Of a stretch of 64,000 bases of DNA, positions 42,481-53,106 are shown piece by piece (the first letter of the stretch is position 1; each line of letters opens with the position of its first letter). This stretch comes from Craterostigma plantagineum. Its lineage: Eukaryota > Streptophyta > Magnoliopsida > Lamiales > Linderniaceae. Location of the stretch: the NCBI GenBank assembly GCA_027422505.1, contig JAPQWV010001329.1, positions 32,001 to 96,000 of the forward strand, in the 5' to 3' direction. Made by a program: the position numbers and the translations under genes. The notes under the pieces were generated by a model, which worked only from the letters and a program-made list of their open reading frames with translations, was not told the DNA's origin and did no database searches.

Positions 42481-42882
42481 AGCGGGTAGGATAATTACTG
42501 CGATCTAGTCACGATCACGTAGGAACGATTTTATTGTCTTAGTCGATAACACCTAGCGGGATTCGAATCCCGAGCACATCTTTATTATCTGAAGCTTCGT
42601 ATCAGTTTTAAGCGTGTTATTTGAATCTCTAGTTGAGTTAGAAGTAATCTGTTAGGTTAAGTCATAAAACAATCTGCGTATTTTGTTTAGGCTAAATATC
42701 GAGTCGATAGGTCACTACTAGTACTTGATTTATTCCTTGTGTTCGATACTCGTTTACTCACTTTACTGCACTACAAACGATAGGTCCACTGCCTATCGCA
42801 CGTCGGTGATAGTAATTAGGTATTCGTTTTAATTATTACTTGTCGCACTTTTCATTCACACACCACGTGTCGATCAAGTTTT

Positions 42883-42900
42883 TGGCGCCGTTGCCGGGGA
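42883..42900 (+). promoter_or_regulatory. Primer-binding site (Athila-like)
   Basis: TGGCGCCGTTGCCGGGGA starts six bases after the LTR. It matches the primer site usual in Athila/Tat elements rather than the iMet type. Confidence 0.88.
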
Positions 42901-43067
42901 ATAAATTTATATTAGGAACACCGTAGTTCGGTAATTTAGCCATTTTTATTTGAAGTTTTCCTTTTCTTTTCTTTATTACTGTTGGCGTTATTTGTTCTTC
43001 TAGTTATTGTTATTTTCGTTATTTCTTTTACGAGTCAATTTCTTTTAGTACAGATACAGAAGTAGAT

Positions 43068-45716
43068 ATGGCGGACCATAGAGTACCCGTCCACGAGGAG
43101 GAGCCATCACTACAGGATCTCCTCAGGAATGACGCGCTAGGCAGTACTGAGTCGGCGATTGTCATCCCGCCGATCGAGAACAACAATTTCGAGCTGAAAC
43201 ACTCTTGGCTTCAGATGATCTTCCAGACAGTCCAGTTTGAGGGCAATCCCGATGACGATCCCTACTCCCATCTGAAGGCTTTTCTGACGGTGACTGACAC
43301 CATCAAGATCAACGGGGTCTCGGGCGATGTGATCAAGCTGATGCTATTCCCGTTCTCCCTGAAGTTCAGAGCGAAGGACTGGCTGGAGATGTTGCCACCT
43401 CGCTCAATCACTACATGGGAGGAGCTGCGAGCCGCGTTTATCGGCCACTATTTCCCGCTGACGAAGGTGCTAAGGTTAAAGACAGAGATCTCCCTATTCC
43501 ACCAGAAGGACTCAGAAAATCTCTACGAGGTATGGGAGCGTTATAAAGCGCTATTGAAGAGGTGCCCACAACACGGGATGTCGAAGGCAGCTCAGATCAA
43601 TCGATTTCACGAGGGGCTCAACGACCAGACCGTTCACATGTTAGACGGAGCCGCAGGAGGAGGGCTCGTGAAGCTCTCTGCTACAAATGCTTGGAATTTA
43701 ATCGAGGACTACTCGAGGAATAGCTTCATGCGAGGTAATACGAGGATTAAGACGCCAGGCGTGTTCGGCGTGAGCGAGGAGACGGCTACGAATGCTAAAT
43801 TTGAGGTGCTCCAGCAACAGATCGCGGCGACGAACTCTCAGCTGCAGACGGTGATTGGAGCCCTACTTCCCAAGGCCGGGCAGACGCAGCCCGTGAACGC
43901 CATGAGGACCACCGCACCATCGCAGCATACGCCTTACGTACCACTGTGCGGGATCTGTGGCGCAGCCCATGAGACCTCAGAATGCCAACTTGGGCAGTCG
44001 GTGGAGCACGTAGATTACATGGGGAATTACCAAGGTGACCAGCGAAGCTTCCAATCTCGAGCACACTCCAACTTGGCGTATGGAAATCAGAACAACCAGG
44101 GGCAAGGATCGCCGGGATTTCAGCCCCGACCTTCCGGATTCCAAAATGGGCCACCACGACAGTACCAGGACGCGCCCGCAGGAGGATCCGACGACATGAG
44201 GGAGATGAAGGACATGATGAAGGCACTTCTCACGAATTTCAGCAGCACAACCGCAGCCCACGAAAGCCGAATGACAAAGATGGAGGAGTACATGGAGGCG
44301 AATGACATCCGTGCTCAGAATACAGACGCCTCGATCAAGAGGTTGGAGCAACAAGTGGGGCAATTAGCGAAGCAAATGGCGGGGCGAAATCAAGGATCAC
44401 TCCCGAGCTACACCGAGACAAACCCCAAGGAGTATTGCAATGCGGTAATCCTGAGAAGCGGGAGAGGATTACAAGAAGCTCCTACCAAGCAGAATTTAAA
44501 GGAGAAATTCGATTTCGAGGGCCACGACGAGCCAGAAGTGGAGGAAAGTAAGGGCGACGGAGTCGAGAAGGTCAAGGATGACGAGAGAAAGACACGACCA
44601 TTCGTGAAGCCGTATCAACCAAAGATCCCATATCCAGCTCGATTGAGGGGAGCTGCACCTGAAAAAGAGAAGGTTCAACCTAAAAAAGAGGAGGCTGCAC
44701 CCGAAATAGAAAAAGCGAGGGAGAACGAGCGACCACTAGTGATGCCGTACCAGCCAAAGATTCCCTATCCAACACGGTTGAAGAAGGACAAAGAAGAAAC
44801 GCTAATTGGCATATTCATGGGTATGTGCAAAGAATTACATATTAACTTACCGTTTGTTGAAGCTATTGCGCAGATGCCCAGTTTCGTTAAGTTCCTGAAG
44901 GACTTGCTGACGAATCGACGAAAGCTCAAACACGTCTCCACGTTATACCTACGAGGAGAGTGCTCGGCGATACTCCAGAGCAAGATACCGAAAAAACTCA
45001 AGGACCCAGGGAGTTTTACTATTCCTTGTCTGATAGGTGATTTAGTTGTTGAGCATGTTTTAGCTGATCTAGGCGCTAGTATAAATTTAATGCCGTACTC
45101 CATATTTAAGCGCTTAGGATTAGGTGAACCACGATCCACTAGGATGAGTATTCAATTAGCTGATAGATCGTTAAAATACCCCCTAGGTGTTATCGAGGAT
45201 ATTCTAGTTAAGGTCGATAAGTTCGTTATCCCTGCTGATTTTGTGATCTTAGACATGGACGAGGATGAAAATGTTCCATTAATTCTAGGTAGACCATTCT
45301 TAGCTACAGGCGAGACCATGATAGATGTTAGGAATGGAACATTAACCTTGACAGTAGACGGTGAAAAAGTTACGTTCAATATGGCTGACCCGATGAAAAA
45401 GAGCAAGCAAGATGATAAATGCTATTTCTTAGATGTCTTTGAGCACGATTTTCTCTTTTCCGTGCTGTCACAGGTCAGCGAGCATGATAGGCACACGAAT
45501 ATGGCAATCAATAAGTGTGGGGAGGAGATCGACGAACCCATCATAGCCATCGACGAGAGCATCAAAGAAGTTAAGGACAAGAGCCCAGTCGAGGAGCGAC
45601 CGCCACTAGAGTTGAAACCGCTGCCCGACGAAAGGCTACACCTCCAAGGTATAGATGCAGGCGAGGGAAACTTAAGCAAAAAAGAGATGCTGTACCTCGA
45701 CTTCCAGCCACCCTAA
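43068..45716 (+). CDS. Gag-protease polyprotein of Athila-like TR-GAG element
   Basis: 882 codons, uninterrupted. Residues about 60-220 are an Athila-type gag (LMLFPFSLKFRAKDWLEMLP, TWEELRAAFIGHYFP, ETEISLFHQ-like KTEISLFHQ, FHEGLNDQT). A Cys/His patch (CGICGAAHETSECQ) is near 294-307. A Gln/Gly-rich linker and a helical segment (SIKRLEQQVGQLAKQM) follow. Two copies of PYQPKIPYPARL-type sequence (about 517-530 and 561-573) form a short internal repeat. The retropepsin region starts near 660 (ADLGASINLMPYSIF; Asp then Gly-Ala-Ser) and includes LILGRPFLAT. It ends LYLDFQPP. Gag and protease are intact, and the frame stays open despite the loss of pol. Confidence 0.93.
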   Translation: MADHRVPVHEEEPSLQDLLRNDALGSTESAIVIPPIENNNFELKHSWLQMIFQTVQFEGNPDDDPYSHLKAFLTVTDTIKINGVSGDVIKLMLFPFSLKFRAKDWLEMLPPRSITTWEELRAAFIGHYFPLTKVLRLKTEISLFHQKDSENLYEVWERYKALLKRCPQHGMSKAAQINRFHEGLNDQTVHMLDGAAGGGLVKLSATNAWNLIEDYSRNSFMRGNTRIKTPGVFGVSEETATNAKFEVLQQQIAATNSQLQTVIGALLPKAGQTQPVNAMRTTAPSQHTPYVPLCGICGAAHETSECQLGQSVEHVDYMGNYQGDQRSFQSRAHSNLAYGNQNNQGQGSPGFQPRPSGFQNGPPRQYQDAPAGGSDDMREMKDMMKALLTNFSSTTAAHESRMTKMEEYMEANDIRAQNTDASIKRLEQQVGQLAKQMAGRNQGSLPSYTETNPKEYCNAVILRSGRGLQEAPTKQNLKEKFDFEGHDEPEVEESKGDGVEKVKDDERKTRPFVKPYQPKIPYPARLRGAAPEKEKVQPKKEEAAPEIEKARENERPLVMPYQPKIPYPTRLKKDKEETLIGIFMGMCKELHINLPFVEAIAQMPSFVKFLKDLLTNRRKLKHVSTLYLRGECSAILQSKIPKKLKDPGSFTIPCLIGDLVVEHVLADLGASINLMPYSIFKRLGLGEPRSTRMSIQLADRSLKYPLGVIEDILVKVDKFVIPADFVILDMDEDENVPLILGRPFLATGETMIDVRNGTLTLTVDGEKVTFNMADPMKKSKQDDKCYFLDVFEHDFLFSVLSQVSEHDRHTNMAINKCGEEIDEPIIAIDESIKEVKDKSPVEERPPLELKPLPDERLHLQGIDAGEGNLSKKEMLYLDFQPP

Positions 45717-47433
45717 CGAACGAAAGCACGTCCGGCTGATGACGGTAAAGAAAGCTACTTGGGAGGCAACCCAGGTTTTATCTATCTAGTACTTTCTTTT
45801 ATTTACCTATGAATATGATGCATATGAAATCTACTACTACTATTATTATTATCATCTATGTCTAGTTCCTTTTTACGTTTCATTTTCTTTTTAGTTATGT
45901 CAGGATATCACGAGTCACGATCCGCGACCTTAACGCATCCAGTCACGACCACGCCAGCTTATTCGTCAGGGGAGTCCCGTTCTTTTTAACCTTCTTTCCC
46001 TTTCTTTATTCATTTTTTCGTTGAGGACAACGTATGTCTTAAGTGTGGGGAGGGAAATTTAGGTTGAGAATTTACGTGAAATGTTTTTTCTATGAGGTGT
46101 CCGTTAGCTATCAATTTCGTTAGAAAAGCATGAATTATTGAACTCAGGCATGATTATTTGCGCTTATCTTAAGCTGGTTTGCATGACATGAAATTTTGTG
46201 AGCAATTAGGATATGCATGATTGATTGAATCGTGTCTGTTTGAATAGATATAGCGCTGCTTTGAGAGATTCGTACACATAACCCTTTTTCGTTGTGAGAG
46301 TTGAGCCTGACGAGCTTATGCTCATTTTCTTGTTGTGTGACGTGCCTAGTCTATATCTCTCTAGAACTTGCCTGTCTGATGCGTGTTGAAACTATTTCTG
46401 GTGCGTTAGTATGAAAATGATAGGGCATTAGGAATTAAGTCCAGGGCCAAATTTTTCTTACCATGACTAAGCCCCTTAGTTAGCCACTTTGAGCCTGAGC
46501 CTATTTGTTTGCTTACCTCGTGAATTCTAAAAGCTACTGACCCGAATAAGCCTCTAGAGATTATATGAACCCGAGTTGATTAGAATAGAGCAGAAGTCGA
46601 ACTTGAGAGTTACTGTTTCAGTGTATGATTTGATCTTCTTCTCTGCTATTCGTGAAATGACTCGTCCCTTACTTGACCGTTTTCTGAAATGACCTGATCC
46701 CTTGCATAAGCCTGCCCATAACCCTTTGGCAAGATATAGGTTCTGGTAATAAGTATCCCTAGGTACACGGCATTCGCTATGACGATGTATTCTTTGCGAC
46801 AAAAGCCGAACCTTGATGTTTTTAGGGAATAAGGGCAGTGCACAAAAGTAGAGCGTAACTAAGGTGAAAGGGCAGAAAATGAAAGGGAACTGAGTTGAGA
46901 GGGTCGAGCAGAAAAGTCTAGGATTTGGAGCGAGAACGTCGAGTCTTATGTTGGGACGTGTGACTGTCTGTTTGATCATGATGTATTCTTTGATAATTTT
47001 CGATCACGTGTCCTAGCTCTAAGATTAAGTGTTCATTATTTATGCTTATCGCTTCATGATTATTCGACCCGTTTCCCGAAAAGACCCTCAAATTTATACT
47101 TGCCACTTTGAATAGTCGAGATGCGATTAACTTGCAAGTTTATGGTAGGGTGAGACTAGTGCACGAATTGAGCGATTCACTATATGTTAGCCTATACACT
47201 GAGTAATTTTGAGCGAATCCCTGTGAGGTATGAGTCTCGATTGGCAGTTGAATGAAGTTTAGGTCGACAAGTGCAAGTCATTAGTGTGATGTCCATGATT
47301 GCTCGCTTGATTCTGTTTCGTGCTTTCTAGCTTTGATGATAAATTGCGAACAATCGTGCCGTTATCTTGATTTGTGCCTTCTCTGACTTCTAATTTACTT
47401 GAGGACAAGCAAATGCTTAAGTGTGGAGAGGTT
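45717..47433 (+). other. Noncoding 3' internal region of Athila-like element
   Basis: No ORF with known features. It contains 'agctacttgggaggcaacccagg' (about 45752) and the internal purine tract TTAAGTGTGGGGAGGG near 46037, both known from Athila elements. A second purine tract, AAGTGTGGAGAGG, abuts the 3' LTR (47418-47433) and is the likely functional one. Confidence 0.75.
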
Positions 47434-48980
47434 TGATAAACGTATCGTAGTACGTTTATCATAGTATTTAATTGGCTCATAATAGAGTTTTCGTAGTCAT
47501 TTTATGCACTTATTAATCCTATTTGTGCTTGTTTTGGTATTATAAAGCTTTAGGACAAGTTTCGGGCTAAAAGGAGCGAAAACGAGGCAAAACGGCGCGA
47601 AAACGATGAAAACTGGTGAAGGTCACGGCCGTGACACATAGTGCACCTGGCCGTGACACTTGGCAGAGAGTTAGACTGAAGATGGTCACGGCCGTGACAC
47701 TTCTTGCACCAGGCCGTGACCCATAGCAGCAGCAGTATTAGAAAATTCATATCTCTCAATCCAGAGCTCGGATTGAAAATCCCTTTGGTCAGAATCAAGA
47801 TTGGCGAGTCTTCTATCTATGGTTAGAATTTCAGGTCAATCGGACATCGTTTACCCCTCCATTCGAGAGAAATACGAAACTGCCGCAAAGCTATTGAGGG
47901 GGTCACGGCCGTGACACTGCTGCACCAGGCCGTGACGAGCGGCAGTGAGCCCAAATTCGACCCAGAGAGTGTCACGGCCGTGACCTGTCTTGTCCCAGGC
48001 CGTGACAGTGTCGAATTTCACTATAAAAAGCCCAAATTCGACCCAGAAAGGACACAACCGACCAGAGATCAAACCTAATCCCTCTAGAGACGAAAAATAG
48101 CACATAAGAACGCAGAATCGCGTCCCGGAGCGCAAGAGACGGATCATCGACGAAATCACGCCCAATTGAACGAAGAACGAAGAATCATCGACGCTTCCAT
48201 CGCAGATCATCCGGATATCAAGAATATGAATTCTTCGCCTTTATTCCTTATTTCTTTCGTTGTTTTCCCGTCTATTATGCGTAGCTAATTCCCCTTTGTG
48301 TTGGGATTAGATGAACGCTAGGATGTTTCGTAGTTAAGATTATAATTATCGTGACTATGTGTTTTGACTATTTATCATTCTATGAATTGTTTCGTTGCTT
48401 TAATATGTCTATGTGTTAAAGTAATCGTATGGAAAAAACGTTTAGGGCGACAGCTAAACAACGTTTAGGCCGTTCGTAGAAGATAGGAATCGAGTATAGG
48501 GCGAAAGCAAATACTCGATCCTCGCCGTTAGTAATTACTGAATCTTAGATCCCCGCGAGCGTTTAGGGCGACAGCAAACTCGCGAGCGGGTAGGATAATT
48601 ACTGCGATCTAGTCACGATCACGTAGGAACGATTTTATTGTCTTAGTCGATAACACCTAGCGGGATTCGAATCCCGAGCACATCTTTATTATCTGAAGCT
48701 TCGTATCAGTTTTAAGCGTGTTATTTGAATCTCTAGTTGAGTTAGAAGTAATCTGTTAGGTTAAGTCATAAAACAATCTGCGTATTTTGTTTAGGCTAAA
48801 TATCGAGTCGATAGGTCACTACTAGTACTTGATTTATTCCTTGTGTTCGATACTCGTTTACTCACTTTACTGAACTACAAACGATAGGTCCACTGCCTAT
48901 CGCACGTCGGTGATAGTAATTAGGTATTCGTTTTAATTATTACTTGTCGCACTTTTCATTCACACACCACGTGTCGATCA
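47434..48980 (+). repeat. 3' LTR of Athila-like element
   Basis: 1547 bp, same ends as the 5' LTR and the same hairpins and palindromes. It has an extra 'ctcaatccagagctcg' near 47757 and a handful of single-base differences, so the insertion is older than the Tekay one. Confidence 0.93.
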
Positions 48981-48985
48981 AGGCG

Positions 48986-49560
48986 TAACGGAGGCGGATC
49001 TTCTTCTTCTTGTGTTTTAGCTCTCCCTTCGAAAGTTGCGACTCCCCTACATTTGTTCAACCTTGTGTTGGGATTGGGGAGTTCTCTTTAAATCGGGAGA
49101 ACTGTACACGAGGCGTCAACTTTGATCTTCAAAGTCTGTGGTGTTTGCTTGATTATCTGATGGCGCTTGAGATTTAGCATTTTCTGACCTATCTTGCACT
49201 TTCGTCGTAGTATTGCTCCCATTTTGCAATGTTACTCCCCTCATGAGGATCGAGTTGGAGAGATCGTCATGCGATGGATCAGAATGGGGCATTGTCTTTG
49301 GCAAGCAGATCACGTCGTCAGGACAAGAAGTGAAGTTGATTGGTACTCACGGGAACTATTCTTCTCGGGGCCAGATTGGTCTTCTTCGAAGGAAGTTGTC
49401 TGGTTCTACCTCGAGGAAACTTGTTTGGGTGCAGAAGAAGGTGCGTGGGGTGCGTTTTCCAAAAACGTGGCCTGGGCTCCTTCAGACTGGCCAGCAAGAC
49501 GTGTTACCGAGAGTGTTGACCTTTTTGGTCTAGTATAAGAGTTTTGATGATCCGCGTAAA
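48986..49560 (-). mobile_element. Internal copia sequence right of the Athila-like insertion
   Basis: It continues the element interrupted at 41341. No convincing protein; a Ser/Asn-rich minus frame (49313-49116) could be a scrap of an accessory ORF. Its 5' end is missing. Confidence 0.45.
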
Positions 49561-50617
49561 TAAGATGAGCTCTGTTGTAAATATGGCCCACGCGCTAGGC
49601 GGGTCCCTCCGCGGCGATATTCGCCTAGGCGGTAATAGGTCGAACACGACTAATCGGGCTAGGCGGCAGATTGAATTTATTTATTTAATATTTTTTTTAT
49701 TTTTTTTAAACTTTTTCTAATACAAAAAATATGGGAGAAAACTATTTTTCGTCCCCAATGTTTACCCAATGGGCGGTTTTGGTCCTCAATGTTTTCACTT
49801 GCAACATTTAGTCCCTGATGTTTCTTGAGGGACTAAATGTTTTAGCGACTTCCGTCGCTAAAGGAAAAAAGTTAAATAAATGATAAATAATCATAAAAAA
49901 ATGAGGAAAAATTCCCAAAAAAAGAGGAAAAAATCGAAAAATAGAGTAAAAAATTCAAAAAAGAGAATATTACTAATAATTAAAAAAATAATAAATAATA
50001 AAAAAATAAATAATAATAAAAATAAAATAATAAACTAAAATTTAATGATAAATATAAATTTAAGATTTAGAAAAGTAAAAAAATAAAATATATTTATTTA
50101 TTAAAAATTAAATAAAAAGGAAAAACAATATTAAGGATAAAAAATGCCTCTAAAAGTTTTACGAAGACCATCCCATGCCAAGTTAATGAGGACATAATCG
50201 TCCCACTTCTCAATTTTTTTTTGGAACAAATATACTGGGATGATTGATCGCCGTTAACTGGACAGAGACGAGATCGAATTATCGTCAACTTTCATTGACA
50301 TTTTAGTTTTCAATAAATAAATTTTTGTATTTTTTATTATTTATTATTTATTATTTTTTTAGTGTTAACATTATCTCTCTATTTTTTTTTTATTTTTTAC
50401 TTGTTATTTTAATGTTGTATTTTTTTTTTCTCTATTTAGTTGGTTATGTTAGTACAATTTTATTATCATTTTAATTTTAATTGAACTTAATTTATTTGTA
50501 GTTTATTTTATTTCTCTTTTTTATATTAAAATTAAATAAAAATGATAATAACTTAAGTAAAAATTAAAATTAAATTAAAAATTAAATTACTTACTTATTT
50601 ACTAAAATAGTTTACTG

Positions 50618-50634
50618 CCCGTGCAATGCACGGG
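50618..50634. repeat. Palindrome CCCGTGCA-A-TGCACGGG
   Basis: A perfect 8-bp inverted repeat with a one-base centre, near the inner edge of the left arm. The motif is common near ends of plant repeats and may mark a further nested insertion. Confidence 0.6.
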
Positions 50635-51587
50635 TTTAAATAGGTATAATAACTGTAAGTGTTTATCAGTTGATTTTTCGATAAGCAAGCCATCAAATCG
50701 AACACAAATAATATGCAGTAAGACACATGGGTTATATTATATATAATTAATATAAGTTCATAAGATAGCGTAATTAAGAGAAAATGTAGATACCGTCGTA
50801 GAGTCGGGTTGTAACAGTGCATATATTAAGGATGATACAAAATGATGGATATATAGAATACATGAGAACATCCATAAGACACATAATCAGTGACTCTATT
50901 CATGGCGATTTTATTATCTCCATCATCAATTCCTGCTGCCTGAGCAGCCTCCTTCGCTGCCTTACATTGAAGCACCTCCATCGAGCATTCATGCGAAAAA
51001 ATGATCTGTAAAAAATACTCGAAAAGTTAATGGATTATCGATTAGATAAACAGGACCACAGTCCGTCCAGCTTGAAAGAAGTTAAGTAACAGATACTTCA
51101 TTGAAATCCTCGAAAGGCATGATACAGATTTTAGATCGTGCAAACATGACAGTAGTGATTATATTCAATCGAATAGAGAGATGGCAAATTCCCCACCTTC
51201 GCATGATTTATAATGAGCAAAGCTAATTGAAGATTAGATGCTAAAAAGGACTTCTGAGGACATACAAATCAAGGCAATCACATCGTAGTTCTTTATAACG
51301 AAATGATCACCTCAGATTTTTGGAATTAATAAAAAGATAGTCGAAAACAACGTTGTTCTGAAGTCAACCCATCCCTTGGATTTTTCACTGTTACGGGCCG
51401 TAGTCCTCTCCATATGATGATATCTTTGATTCCCACGTTCAATATTATTAGCTTGCTTGTCTTTGTTCTGTCTCTACATTTTTGTAATAATAAAAGATGT
51501 AAGAAAAAAAAAACGGAAATTCAAACTTATCAAAATGGATCAGAGCAATAATGATTAGAATCAATAGAGCGAAAAAAACCTTCATAC

Positions 51588-51641
51588 CTCTTTGAGTGAA
51601 AGATCTATACGATTTTGAACGATGTCCCAGACGATGTTAAT
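51588..51641 (-). pseudogene. Captured exon-like segment (INIVWDIVQNRIDLSLKE)
   Basis: A 54-base phase-0 open segment bounded on the minus strand by a good acceptor (ctttttcttttctag|ATT) and donor (GAG|gtatga). The preceding segment, near 51845-51890, reads ERACLQVIFGEPALPRTE and ends GAG|gtaac. The parent gene is not recognised. Confidence 0.5.
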
Positions 51642-52300
51642 CTAGAAAAGAAAAAGGTAAAAAATTAATTAGTTAAGTGACGTCATGATCTTAAAACCAA
51701 ATTGAAACAAAGAAATAGTACACGTGTACAATATCAAATTGCGTAGCAGAGAATTTTATTTTTATTCTTCTTCCCTCTGATATTTGGTCTGAAAGTTTTG
51801 TTGAATAAAATAGGTAGAGAGAGACTATCATCCTAGCATGTTACCTCTGTTCTTGGTAATGCTGGCTCTCCAAAAATCACTTGTAGACAAGCTCTTTCTT
51901 GCAAGAAATCGATCATAAGTTAATGTTTGGTCGAACGTAGACCGTTAGTTAAAGCAGATCTGGAAATACTACTTTTTGCTTCGTCCACATTGGCGAGGGT
52001 GTCGATAGGTGGCTGCTCGAAGATGTCTTTCGAGGCAATCTGAGATCTCCTCCACGAAACTAGCGGTAATAATTCCTGCCGAGAAACGAAATAAACTTAA
52101 CAAATTTCTTGCACTACGTAGTCAAGTTGTGCCAGCAAAAGCTGACCTCGTACGACATGTCTCAGTGCTGCTCATGGAGGTTAAGCGAACTGAGCAACAA
52201 ACTTGCATCCAATGCACGCACTTGCTATGGATATTGAAGAATGAAAGATGACATTAAAAAATAATTCAAAGTGGAAAGTAAAGAAATTATTATTGAGTAC

Positions 52301-52351
52301 CTTATGAGTGAGCTCCTCAGCTTGCTCTATCATCTCGAAAGCGAATGGCAC
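52301..52351 (-). pseudogene. Captured exon-like segment (VPFAFEMIEQAEELTHK)
   Basis: 51 bases, phase 0, acceptor ccatttgcag|GTGCC and donor AAG|gtactc on the minus strand. A further piece downstream (52215-52130: acceptor atatccatag|CAAGTG) reads QVRALDASLLLSSLNLHEQH and then hits stops. Confidence 0.5.
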
Positions 52352-53028
52352 CTGCAAATGGAATCGGTCATCATCTGAGATCTCTCATATAGTCACATCT
52401 TTTGATCTACAATATACCTGTGCATTTTCAAGCAATGTACCCATGCATTTTCGAGCAATGTTTCCATATTTTGGAGCTCGTCATATCAATTGCTTTTGAA
52501 CAGGACCCAACTAAAATCCTCCAACTCAGAGTTTGAGAGTTCAGTGAACACTGAGTTTCACCTAGGTACTGATCAGTGCGAATTAATTTGGAAAATATGA
52601 GAATGCTCGAGTTGCCGCCTGGGGAAAATTATAAATTATTTGTAGGGCTACAAAGAAATGACACGACACACGGAACGAACCTTCCCTCAATGCTAGACTC
52701 GTTGTAGCAGTCATTCACTCGAGTGGATAAGATGATTCATGCACAAAATTTGCTTTCAGTGCTAGCCTCGTTGTAGCAGTTATCAATGTTTCTTCAATCT
52801 CCTGCGTATAAGATGATTCATGCAAAAAATTTGGATGTGTTAGATTGATTTCAACTACTAAAGTTTTTGTAATTTTTCGAAAGAATCTTCGATTCGATTC
52901 CAGTTTGTCCGTTTCGGTTTCTTTGGCGTTGATATTCGAGGAGAACCAACGATCGAGCAATTACACCGTACGTATTTCCCAAGAACACTTGAAAAGGATA
53001 GACTTATAATAATTCGTACGAAACTGAC

Positions 53029-53106
53029 CTTTATGCGCTCGGAGGCTCCAGCAACGTCGACGGGAACGACGATGTCGTACTCAGTCGTGCCTGTGGAGTA
53101 ATATTC
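53029..53106 (-). pseudogene. Captured exon-like segment (EYYSTGTTEYDIVVPVDVAG)
   Basis: 78 bases, phase 0, acceptor ttgtgttgtgtag|GAATAT and donor AAG|gtcagt on the minus strand, encoding 26 residues ending SERIK. It is the best formed of the set. The parent gene is unknown. All usable exons share the minus strand and phase 0, as expected for one captured gene. Confidence 0.5.

Larger units (their letters stand above)
41342..42876 (+). repeat. 5' LTR of Athila-like element
   Basis: 1535 bp. It opens with an 11-bp hairpin, carries four TCACGGCCGTGA-type palindromes (41531-41910), three GGGCGAMAGC stem-loops (42332-42480) and a 16-bp palindrome (42557-42572). Compared with the 3' LTR it lacks 14 bases near 41655 and has scattered substitutions. 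Confidence 0.93.
41342..48980 (+). mobile_element. Athila-like Ty3/gypsy element lacking pol (TR-GAG type)
   Basis: 7.6 kb with LTRs of 1535 and 1547 bp (TGATAAACG...GTGTCGATCA) and a perfect 5-bp duplication AGGCG (41337-41341, 48981-48985). The primer site TGGCGCCGTTGCCGGGG is the Athila type. One intact ORF covers gag and protease. No reverse transcriptase, RNase H or integrase was found in the 1.7 kb that follows. The post-ORF block ('gtaaagaaagc...cttgggaggcaacccagg') and the internal purine tract TTAAGTGTGGGGAGGG, both usual downstream of Athila pol, sit close after gag-protease, so pol was lost as a block. Confidence 0.93.

Noticed and set aside
42541..42580. tRNA gene suggested by GGGATTCGAATCCCG
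   Set aside because: No acceptor stem, D arm or anticodon arm at the right spacing; the motif is a simple palindrome inside an LTR.
43795..44363. Reverse ORFs of 128-143 codons inside Athila-like gag
   Set aside because: Shadows of the gag-protease frame, low-complexity Ser/Arg composition.
52009..52251. Forward ORF of 80 codons as a gene
   Set aside because: Overlaps exon-like minus-strand sequence and its intron signals; no protein features on the + strand.
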